A stretch of 64,000 nt of DNA from Nectonema munidae (taxonomy: Eukaryota; Nematomorpha; Nectonematoida; Nectonematidae). Within the stretch, counting starts at the first letter, position 1. The number at the start of each line of letters is the position of its first letter. Made by a program: the position numbers and the translations under genes. The notes beneath the pieces were generated by a model, which was given only the letters and a program-made list of their open reading frames with translations, was not told the origin of the DNA and made no database searches. This document shows, one piece after another, positions 12,170-21,544 of the stretch. Location: the NCBI GenBank assembly GCA_030549495.1, contig JAUIRK010001052.1:744001-808000 (forward strand), written 5' to 3'.

Positions 12170-12643
12170 ACTCAGTACCAATAATATTAGTAATACTTGA
12201 AAATTTCAAATTAAACTATATTGCATAAACTATATCTAGACTACTTGGCCAACAGATTTAAATTAAATTTAACTATATTAGACAAATTATATTTAGACTG
12301 CTTGGTCAAATTTTCTTCAGATTTATACACTAATTTCAAGCAAGATTTTAAAACTCGATTGGGAATTATGCTTCTAGTGGAATAAATGTTCTTTAAATTC
12401 AATATTCTAGATTGAGCATTCTGATTTTTTACTAACATATCTATTAAGTTTGTGTTATCAAATTAATCGAAGTTAGATAATTTGGAATCTTCATATAAAA
12501 GATTCTGAGATCTTACTATGACATTTCCCATAGGCAACGCGTTATGATTTCAGTTGGTTCTTGAGAAAAATAAACGAGAATTAGCCAGCCATGGACGAAT
12601 TGATTTAAAGTCAAAAAGAAAACTAGAAGAGGGGATATGACTA

Positions 12644-13900
12644 GGAACTTTAAATGAAGGAACGATGACTGCATATGGAAGAGAATTGGCTGGTTTGATG
12701 ATGAGTAGAAAATTTGGAATGAGATGTGTTCAGAAGACTAGATGGAACGTAATACGGCAAGAAGTTTGAAGGATGCATTTGAAAGAGTTCATAGCGTTTG
12801 TGGGAGGGGAGGGGTAAAAGAGAAAAAAAGTAGCATTTGATTTGGAATTGATAAAGCATTCTTTGAGAAAAAGATAGAATTGAAGAGGTACAAAAAATTA
12901 AGAAAGAAACTAAGAAAAAGGCTGATTTAACAGGTAAGGGGATAAAGAAAGCTGTGGCAAAATCACAAGCGGAGACTGAATGAAGTCAACAATGAGTTGG
13001 AAATATACACAAGTAGAAATTGAAAAGATATGAGATGTTACAGTGATAGACTTGACTGAAATAATAAATAAAGAATAAACATGCTGTTAGCAGAAGAAAA
13101 AGAAATTGAGAATCGATAGGAAACATATTTTAGAAATTTATCAATTCAAGAGAATCAAAACAGTATTTGAAGAGAGATTTCTAATTAACAATAACGACAA
13201 CACTAACATAAAGAAAAGTAGAACAATCAGTGAGGAAAATAAAAATAGAAAAGAAACGGGACCTGATAAAATCCAGATAGAGGTAAGGAAAAATCTTGGA
13301 GATAACGCATATATATTTTGTTAGACTTAATGCGAAAAATCTTAGACAAGAAAGAAGAATACCAGAAGAGTGGAAAAAAAGCCATGCCATTCCAATATAT
13401 AAAAAGAAAGGATAGAAACAGGAGCATAGAATTGAAATATCACACTATGAAGATATTAAAGACCATATAAAGTATCAAATATGATCAAAATACAGAAAAT
13501 AATCTCTCCAAAGCTTAACTTAATCCATATAATAATTCCTTCTTGGCATTTATTCACTTTTTGGAAATTCTAAGTGTAGCACAAAACTATAATATAAATC
13601 TGTAAAAATTGCTCATGGTTAGAAGTTCAAAAAATAAATAGTGATAAGTTGGTTTGGAAACAAGTATTTTTCCGGCCGGTTTTGCTTAAATCATCGCCAG
13701 AGGGAAAAAGTCAAGATTTGCTTTATGTAGAAAGACAACAAAAAGAAGGAAGTCAAAATGCAGGAAATGTTGAAGAGAATTTAAAATTTTAAGCATTTAG
13801 GATGAACGTTGAGAGAAAATGGTAAATTAGAGAAAGAGCACAGAATACAAGCAGGATAGATAAATTGAAGAAATATAGCTGAAAGGTGTCATCCCAGGTG
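12644..13900 (+). mobile_element. RTE/BovB-type LINE relic
   Basis: The 5' part reads GTLNEGTMTAYGRELAGLMM then CVQKTRW, the start of an RTE-type apurinic endonuclease (usual form GTWNVGTLTGKGREL...CVQETRW). About 13,255-13,440 reads GPDKIQIEVRKNLG and RIPEEWKKSHAIPIYKKKG, the reverse-transcriptase entry of the same clade (GPD-IP-E--K---...IP-EW---VI-PIYK-KG). Near 13,770-13,850 FKHLGMNVE and SRIDKLKKYS recall the family's FKYLG and IQAGW--W motifs further on. The middle RT motifs are missing and there are many stops and frameshifts. It is an old, internally deleted copy. Confidence 0.62.
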
Positions 13901-14660
13901 GACGAATCTAAATGGGCAAATTTCGGATTCACGATTTCTTATAAGATTCGTCCGTTAGTTATAGTTAAGACGTTAGTTAGTTGGAAAAGTTAATTAGTCA
14001 GTTAGTAGTAGATTTTAAATTGCTTTTGGGTAGAGAAAATACTAAGATACTTTGCTTATTGACATTTTCCCGCCTAAAATAGTTTTGTAATATTTGGGTA
14101 TATAAGCATAAAATAGGATCGAATTATAGAAAATAAATCTTAATTTTTTTTAAATAAAAAAATTTTTAGAATAAAAATATGAAACTTATTTCTGACCGGT
14201 ATACAAAAAAATCTAAAAAGAAATGACTCCGTCTAAGTAAAAATCATCGAATCCGAATGTGTGAAACTTAGTTCATTTATCTGAAATTCGTTTAAGAGGA
14301 ATTAAAACCGTCTGCAGTACTGTGCGACAGAAAAATAGGAATCAAGTTAAAGAGCAAGATGCATAAAATAGTGATGAAGCCTAATCAAAAACACCACGAA
14401 ATTTAGATAAATTTAGACTTTTATCGAGATCAAAATTGGTTTCAAATTGAAGCCCTCCAGTATACAATATTAACTAAAGCTCTATAGTACTAGATGTGTA
14501 TCTTTGTCGTGATTCATGTTTTCAATACTAGGTGTATGTATCGTATCCAAAATGCCATAAGTAAAGCATACCTTTATGGTTTTAGAAATAAAATCACGCA
14601 CTCATGTTTAGTATTAAAAATTTAGTCCATTTTCAAAATGACCTATATGAGACTAATTGT
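13901..14660. other. AT-rich stretch, nothing recognised
   Basis: The start (GTTAGTTATAGTTAAGACG and following, about 13,955-14,010) has a loose GTTAG-rich character that may be LINE 3' UTR. No other structure was seen. Confidence 0.4.
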
Positions 14661-14666
14661 GATTAT

Positions 14667-14840
14667 CCTTGGCGGATCCAGATGGCGGGCCACCTGGGTC
14701 TAGGCCCACTCTATGAAGAATGGCTTCAGAAATTCCCCTTACTGATTTTGCTCTTTCCTAAAGCATCAAGACTTGTATGGTAGTATTTTATTAGTATTTT
14801 TTAAAGTTACCCCTATGGTCAATTTCTGGATCCGCCACAG
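14667..14840. mobile_element. hAT-type MITE, 174 bp
   Basis: GGCGGATCCAGA near the left end and TCTGGATCCGCC near the right end form a perfect inverted repeat. The element is flanked by the perfect 8-bp direct repeat GTGATTAT (14,659-14,666 and 14,841-14,848). The 8-bp duplication fits hAT. The interior is non-coding. Confidence 0.75.
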
Positions 14841-15151
14841 GTGATTATGTAAAATTCTAAACTTTAAATATATGAAGTGGAAGTGTAGGTTTTTAATCTA
14901 AGTGTCCAAAGTTGATATCCTTACGATTTATCTAGTTATGGAAGAATATTCTTTTCTTGGATGCAATATCGACAATAAAAACGTGTAATAGTATTCATTT
15001 TGTGATTAATACCGATAATTTATAAGCTGTTTCTTTAATTTGAAAGTGTTTTTCCTTTAGCTTTTTCAAAAAAAAATAAATAAGAACTTATATCAAAAAA
15101 CCATCATAGACACATGTACATAAATTAAGTTTTATTTTTTGAAAAATCTTA

Positions 15152-15622
15152 CAGTGGTTCCCAAACTTTTTCTGATCGTTACCCACTTTTCATACATGAT
15201 CCTTGTCTATGGCCCCAACAACAATCATATCCGGTGAATACCGTAACTGTATACTAGTATCTAACAATTATAATCATAAAATTAATTAAAAAGGGCATTT
15301 TGCTAAAAGGTGTTTCATGAATAAGCAACAAAAAGGAAACATAGAAAATCCACTGGATGGAAAAAGTTTATTAATCCTACGCTGTGATTTAATCTTTGAA
15401 TTTTACAAATTTGGTAATACTGTAACAATTAAGTGCTCTAGTTGGGAGACAATTCTACTCACAATTCATAGGTCTCATAGGTGGGATAAGAAGCCTTCCC
15501 TCCACTGGCTATCTACCCGCTAAAATCCTCTGGTTTTATTTATGCATAGCCTCAGATTATGGCCCCTTAAATTTTGCTTTATGGCCCCCAGGGGGCCATG
15601 GCCCACAGTTTAGGAACTAAAT
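15152..15622. mobile_element. non-autonomous hAT-type element
   Basis: The left end is CAGTGGTTCCCAAACTTTTT and the right end is GGGGGCCATGGCCCACAGTTTAGGAAC. This is the typical hAT arrangement, where TIRs CAGTGGTTCCCAAAC face each other next to GGCCC-rich subterminal DNA. The right terminus is worn and the target duplication is not clear. A 68-codon frame inside has no recognisable content. Confidence 0.6.
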
Positions 15623-16082
15623 GATCTAACAGGACTAAAAAGAATTAAGTAAATATACAGACAAAGATATACAGTGTTTCTATTTTATTTTAATATTTAT
15701 TATATTTTTAATAATTATAATTTATTTGATTTTTATATTACTTATATTATATATAAATTTTAAATGCATTACTATATAAAAATCTCACAATATAAAAAAA
15801 GAAATCATAGCCTTGGTAGGTATGAGTAAATAGAGAATTTTTTAAATTTATTTCAAAGTTAAGTAAAAAAAATAATTTAACCATTCTTTTGAAGTATCTT
15901 AGTTAATTTTTCAATAACTTTTTTCGGATAAATTTTAATTTCTGTTAAATTTTTCATCGAATGGATTGATCATAAAAAAAAAAAAAAAGATATTATATAT
16001 AACGATGAATGGAAGTCTTCAACTTGATTTCCCCAATATTGATTCTTGAGATAGTTAATTACAGTTTTTGATTTGTTTTTAA

Positions 16083-16172
16083 GAGTCGAGAACCTTGGGA
16101 ATGGAACCACTTATCTTCAACTGTTAAATTGACAGATACTCCCAAAAAACCATTCAGGCTCAATAAACTAGG
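16083..16172 (-). repeat. tRNA-derived SINE, family A, copy 3 (diverged)
   Basis: Read on the minus strand this begins GAGCCTGAATGGTT and contains GGTTCCATTCCCAAGGTTC, matching the head and B-box region of the SINE at 18,036-18,191. It is more diverged than the two copies near 18 kb. Confidence 0.45.
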
Positions 16173-16439
16173 AATCTATCAAGATTCAAAATAAAAGGAA
16201 AAGAAAAATTACAATATTAACTGAACTCAAATATGTATGTTTTTTGATTAGATATCAATATTAAATTATAATAAGTGAAAATTATGAATAATATTTACAG
16301 TTTACTGATAGAAACATTTTTAAATAGATATACACTATAATATAAAATATGTAATAAGTAGATTAAAAATAAGTACTTTTAATTAAAGTAAATAGTAATA
16401 AAAGTTTTAATAAACGAATTTGGGGATTATAAGTTTATA

Positions 16440-16590
16440 TATAAAAGCAATTTTTATAGAAAGGTTCTCAATTGCATCTCTTGTAACGAATTATAAGGAA
16501 AGGAGGCTTGATGCAGGATCGAAACCAAGACTTTGATTTATCGAAACCCAGTATCTAATCAACCTTACTCACGGCCTTTGCCCTTTAAGA
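16440..16590 (-). repeat. tRNA-derived SINE, family B, copy 2
   Basis: On the minus strand it reads GAGTAAGGTTGATTAGATAC, then CTGGGTTTCGATAAATC, GGTTTCGATCCTGCATC and AAGCCTCCTTTCCTTATAAT. This parallels the copy at 9222-9335 over head and body. Confidence 0.55.
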
Positions 16591-16599
16591 AATTTTTAA

Positions 16600-17320
16600 A
16601 AGGTATAAGATTTGAGAAGTTAAAAATATTATTGTTATAATTTCCTAAATTTGATATTTTAACAAGATGAAACCTTAGGATATGCAATTTGTTACGCCTA
16701 CTTGTATTTAAATTATGTATATTAGCATTTTGTATGAAAATTTAAAGATACAAGTTTACTATCATTTTTAAAATAAAACAAACAATATTGTACATTTAGA
16801 AGAAAATATGTATTAGTAACGTTTAAAACAAAAAGCACAGATAATAGTTATATCAATATTGCCTTTTGAAATAGTGTGACTATATTTAAAGCAATTGAAA
16901 CAATTTTAACCTAAAAAAAATTAATTATTTTTTTCAATTGGATTTCTTATTTCATTTCTTTTGATTTTAGTCGAAAGCTACTTCAAAAATGTTAGTTCTT
17001 TTACTAATTTGAAAATATGATCATTTTCTCTAATATTGATTCAGGAACATCATAACTTGATAAATTTTTGTATTAGATTATTTTTCAGAGTTTTTCGTTT
17101 TTTTAATATTCAGAATCTGCAATATGAATTTTAATAAAATATAAGTATTTTAATTTCTCTATTTAAATATTTTGTTTAATAATTAAAAAATTAGAAATAT
17201 TATTTTTCCTACTTACACTAGAACTTTTTTTAAAAAGTTTGTCGACATCATCATAACTACATACCTACTAGAACTATTTCGGGATGCAGCTTCAAAAAAG
17301 GTTTTACGAAAATCATCAAG
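16600..17320. other. AT-rich stretch, nothing recognised
   Basis: No coding or repeat pattern was found. It abuts the PB-I fragment on its right and might hold worn interior of that element, but I could not align it to the interiors of the other copies. Confidence 0.4.
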
Positions 17321-17329
17321 ATCATTTTA

Positions 17330-17726
17330 TTTATTTATAATGAATCTGATATTTGGTCTAATTTTAAAATTAGCCCCATGGATGTGAAATATATATTTTA
17401 TGTAAAATTTGAATTAATGTTTTTGGACACAATTTTTAAAAGTGAACCGCAAATTTGATGAATACTTATAGGTATTCTCAAATCCTAAGTGAAAAAATGA
17501 GTTCAGAAATTAAACGAGCAGTGCCGATTTAGTATAAAAACATATATTTTATGTGAAATTTGAAGGAATATTTTATTAGATATATTTATCAGGAATTAAA
17601 ATTGATAGACATTTTCTAAAATAATTGCCATGATTATTAAAAAAATAAATATATTAAGTGTTATGCGTTCAAATTGTATATAATTATAAATTTTCAAGGG
17701 ACTATCTAATATAGACCCTAGAGTTA
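17330..17726 (+). mobile_element. piggyBac-like element PB-I, left piece of its right half
   Basis: About two and a half diverged units of the 150-bp satellite (GTGAACCGCAAATTTGATG, ACTTATAGGTATTCTCAAA, CATATATTTTATG) are followed by the unique right arm (GTGTTATGCGTTCAAATTG, ATAAATTTTCAAGGGAC). The same right arm follows the satellite in PB-II (about 33,250-33,320) and in PB-III. The copy breaks off after CTAGAGTTA at 17,726 and resumes at about 37,424. Confidence 0.7.
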
Positions 17727-17900
17727 AAATTACGGATGTACCATATATTAGGAAAATATCCGATTTCCAGGATATCCGGTTAAAATTTTACTATCCGGTG
17801 GCTATCAGAAATCGGTCATTACTTTTAATTTTACCGAATATTTGGATAATCCATGTGGATAACTAATATTAAATTATTTGAATTTTAAGCAATAACACGA
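17727..17900. mobile_element. left end of an inserted element with ATCCGG-rich terminus
   Basis: The sequence entering PB-I starts about GGATGTACC and holds repeated ATCCG/CCGGATA words (ATATCCGATTTCC, GATATCCGG, TATCCGGTGG). The opposite junction (37,300-37,423) has the same words inverted and ends GGTACGTTCC. This looks like the two termini of one non-autonomous DNA transposon, perhaps hAT. The terminal inverted repeat is imperfect and the target duplication is only approximate (CTAGAGTTA / CTAGTTATA). Confidence 0.45.
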
Positions 17901-18035
17901 AGATATAATTTTTTTATAAAACTATACATTACACTTATAAAGAAATTAAAAATAACATTTATGTATAAAAAGATGACTAGAAAATATAAAAATTATAAAA
18001 CTTCCATGACAAATATTTTTTCTTATCTCGTACTT

Positions 18036-18191
18036 GTTGTTGTTGTTTGTTGAATTGACGCAGGTTGTAAGTTGTCGAAACTTGAAAGCAGGCACTTGGC
18101 TTATCATAAGAGTTTGGAGCCTTGGGGATCGAGCCCCTGACTTTCAACTTTTAAGCTGAGAGGTACACCCTAACAACCATTCAGGCTCAAA
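18036..18191 (-). repeat. tRNA-derived SINE, family A, copy 1, with 12-bp target duplication
   Basis: On the minus strand the copy starts GAGCCTGAATGGTTGTTAGG, has a B-box-like GGGCTCGATCCCCAAGG, and ends in a (CAA)n-type tail (seen as TTGTTGTTGTTG on the plus strand). It is flanked by perfect 12-bp repeats TATCTCGTACTT at 18,024-18,035 and 18,192-18,203. This is the hallmark of LINE-driven retroposition. Confidence 0.8.
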
Positions 18192-18324
18192 TATCTCGTA
18201 CTTACCAATTCAAAATAAATATTGTCCAAATGTTAATTAACAGGAAAATAAAAAAAATGTGTTAAATTTATTTTCTAAATTAATTTATTTTAAATTTTTA
18301 GTTCAAAATTTATACTTTTTTTAC

Positions 18325-18402
18325 AATCAATGGTTGTTAGGGTGTACCTCTCAGCTTAAAGGTTAAAGGTCAGGCGTTTGATCCCTAAGGCTCCCAACGA
18401 AA
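18325..18402 (+). repeat. tRNA-derived SINE, family A, copy 2, 5' part
   Basis: It reads AATGGTTGTTAGGGTGTACC, CTCTCAGCTTAAAGG, then a B-box-like region GGCGTTTGATCCCTAAGG, nearly the same as copy 1 in reverse. The match ends soon after GGCTCCCA, so only the tRNA-like head is present. Confidence 0.65.
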
Positions 18403-18539
18403 TTTTCAAAAACTGTTAGTGACGGCCTATTTTCATTTCCTCAGTGACGAAGGGGGTGGGGGAGCTATTTTAGCCCCCCCCCCCCCTCGGTTTTTCTTGA
18501 ATGATTGCAAATTTTTACAAAATTTTCGCGTGAACCTAC

Positions 18540-19560
18540 TAAATGTTTGATTGCAAATCTGATCGTGACATTTATATTTTTATAAAAAATCAATCAAACT
18601 TGTCAAAAAGTGATTGATATTTGACAGCTCAACTAAAAAAAGAAACTTTTAGTTTAAATGGGTGTACAAAATTTTTTACATATATATACCCATTTTCAAG
18701 TGTGCTGAACACGATGGTCACGTTTATTTTTTTTAAAAATCAACCAAATCTGTCAAAAAATTGATTGATATATGACAGCTCAACTAAAAAAACTTTTAGT
18801 TTAAATGGTTATACAAAGTTCTTTTACACATATATACCCATTTTCAAGTGTGCTGAACACGATGGTCACGTTTATTTTTTTTTAAAATCAACCAAGCCTG
18901 TCAAAATATTGATTGATATATGACAGCTCAACTGAAAAAAGAAACTTTTAGTTTAAATGGTTATACAATTTTTTTATATTTATATGGACCCGTTTTCATG
19001 TATGCTGAATACGATGGTCATGTTTATTTTTTTTAAAAATCAATCAAACTTGTCAAAAATTGATTGATATATTACAGCTCAACTAAAAAAAGAAACTTTT
19101 AGTTTAAATGGGTATACAAATTTTTTACACATATATACCCATTTTAAAGTGTGCTGAAAACTATGGTTACGTTTATTTTTTAAAAAAATCAACCAAATCT
19201 GTCAAAAAATTGATTGATATATGACAGCTCAACTGAAAAAAGATAATTTTAGATTTAGTGCTTATACAAAGTTTTTTTACACATATATACTCATTTTCAT
19301 GTATGCTGAATACAATAGTCACGTTTATTTTTTTAAAAAATCATTCAAACCTATCAAAAAATTGATTGATATATGGCAGCTCAACTTAAAAAAGAACATT
19401 TTAGTTTAAATCGTTATACAAAGTTTTCTATTTATATACACCCGTTTTCATGTATGCTGAATACAATGGTCACTTTTATTTTTTTAAAAAATCAATCAAA
19501 CCTTGTCAAAAAATTGATTGACAGCACAAATGAAAAAATTAACTCTTTATTTAAGTAGTT
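18540..19560 (+). repeat. satellite 1 array, about 150-bp unit, seven copies
   Basis: The marker TGACAGCTCAACT recurs at 18,622, 18,773, 18,921, 19,072, 19,222 and about 19,374, a spacing of 148-152 bp, with a shortened last unit near 19,512. Each unit holds CCTGTCAAAAAATTGATTGA followed by TATGACAG, so CTGTCA and TGACAG form a small inverted repeat. Each also has a TATGCTGAATACGATGGTCA segment. Confidence 0.9.
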
Positions 19561-20199
19561 ATAAAAAGTTTTTTTTTAACATTTTTGATTAATTTATTAT
19601 TTTTTTAAAATCGTTCTATGTTTGCGGTCAGATATATTGTACTGATTTTTGGACGATTTGTTTTCATACTATTCTCCAAAGACTATATTCAAATTTTTAG
19701 TTTCACAAATGAATTTATTTCTCTTTGAAGTTTAGTTTTTATTTGGAATCTATAATAAAACAAATTTTTTCAGTATCAAAATTTCCAATGAGGCACGAAT
19801 ATTAATTTTGATACTCATCAGTATACTATAAAATTGATTCATATATTTATGTTCAAAATTTTTTTTTCATTTTTAGACTATAAAATGAAAATTAGGCTGT
19901 GAATTATATTTCAACTGGCGTTTGCATGATTACATCATGTTTTTTAAATATTATGTATAATTTTTTCGAATTTTTTCAAACTTTGAATATTCCATTTATA
20001 TGTGCATACAGATATGCAAAATTTGGTAGGTTTCTATTTCGGGGGAATGAAGTTATAACTTCTCAAACTTTCTTACATTTGTATATATAAAGTAAGCTCC
20101 CTCTTCTTCAGAAAATGCCATCCATGTTTTGCCAAGGTAACGGATGTATATATTGAGAAAAATTATATAGAACTTATACACTTATAAGAGGCATCATCA

Positions 20200-20730
20200 C
20201 TGTATATTTATCTTTAAGAGGTCGAAATTTAGCCATTGACCATTTGTATACCTCTATAGAGCTAGCTGATTGGATGTATAAAAAAGGATGATCTATTGTC
20301 AGTACAATAGACACAAGAAGAAAAGGTATTCCGTAAAGTATAAAAAGTTTAGATAATAGAGATGAATTTTCTTATAAGTTTTGCTGGGATATAGATAGAG
20401 AATTTTTATCAATTCATAGCTATGTAGTATTTTCTAAATCAAAAGGAAAGAAAAATGTATTAGTTTTGACTTCCAGACCTCCCCCCTCCCATTTTAGGAA
20501 TTACAGTAGACGATGAAAAAAGTAAACTTGCAATTTTTAAACAGTACGATTTATCCAAGGATGAAACGGATATAGTCGATCAGAGAATAAGAAATTATTC
20601 CACAAATAGAAAAACAAAAAAATGGACAGTAGCCGCTTTTTCTTATCTATTAGATACGACAAGAGTAAATGCAGGTACTATTTTTTCTTTTAATAAAGAG
20701 AAAAACCCAAGAAATGTAAATTTCTTTTAA
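20200..20730 (+). pseudogene. piggyBac transposase relic
   Basis: The piggyBac transposase is a DDE enzyme that cuts at TTAA. Here RGRNLAIDHLYTSIELADWM matches the GRN-T-D-FFTS-ELA block with its catalytic Asp. It is followed, past one TGA, by SIVSTIDTRRKGIP (family G-TI--NRK-IP). Then come FSYKFCWDIDREF and GKKNVLVLTS in another frame. The open piece at about 20,505-20,730 has TDIVDQRIRNYSTNRKTKKW, matching the GVDTVDQM-R-YS--RKTRRW block with its catalytic Asp, then TVAAFSYLLDTTRVNA. The N-terminal half is not recognisable and there are at least one stop and two frame changes. It lies inside PB-II in the same direction, which identifies the family of that element. Confidence 0.8.
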
Positions 20731-21424
20731 ATGTTTTTGAATGGAAATGTTTTTTTAAATCTTGATTATCAAAAAGACAAATTTTGGAATAAAGTTTTTC
20801 TCTTTTTTTTTTAAACTATTTTTATTATCCTTGACAATTTTTAATAAAGGAGATCATTCACTTTTTTTAAAATACTGCCAGCAATTATTAAATAGAAGAA
20901 CAAATTTTATGCAGAAAACTCATGTTGAGGTGAAAATATTTTTTATTTTAGGGAAACGATACAACAACCAAATGATTAGATATAAAAAAACGATCAAATT
21001 TTAATTATAAATAAATTATGTTTCAACTTTATCATCTTCGTTGATTTGTATATTGTTTGATTATACGTATAAAACTCTCTAAAAAGGGTCAAACACTAAA
21101 CTTATTTAAACTGACCGATTCAGCTTGTTTCGAGATATTGTAGATTGAATGGTATAAACGTACTATCTTTCTCCTTCAAATAAAATGATGCGCATCAAAA
21201 TATGCCTCTACAGAGTCCTTGTTTTGTATTTAATTAATTTCATTAAAAAAACACCTCATTGAATTCGGTATAAAATCCCGTTTTTAGTTCTATATCATTT
21301 TCAGTTATATTTTCTTTTTATGCAATTTTGTTTTGCCTACTTATAATTCAATTTGTTCTGTGACAAAATAAATTACATATATAGCTACTTATAACAATTT
21401 AATCATAAAGTCTTTTATTTCAGT

Positions 21425-21540
21425 TGAAGCATCATCTGTCAATCATTTTTTGACAGGTATGATTAATTTTTATAAAAAAAAACATCACCCTTGGATTCAG
21501 CCTACATGAAAATGCGTACATATGTGCAAAACACCTGATT
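21425..21540 (-). repeat. single inverted satellite-1 unit
   Basis: On the minus strand this reads CATTTTCATGTAGGCTGAAT, GGTGATG, a T-rich run and ACCTGTCAAAAAATGATTGA followed by CAG. That is the order of a satellite-1 unit. It stands just before the satellite-2 array, facing the satellite-1 array across the transposase. Confidence 0.7.
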
Positions 21541-21544
21541 TACA

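Noticed and set aside
13106-13324. separate small gene
   Set aside because: Its end matches the RT entry of the RTE-type LINE relic, so it is part of that element.
15317-15523. 68-codon frame as a gene
   Set aside because: It lies within a non-autonomous hAT element and shows no recognisable motif.
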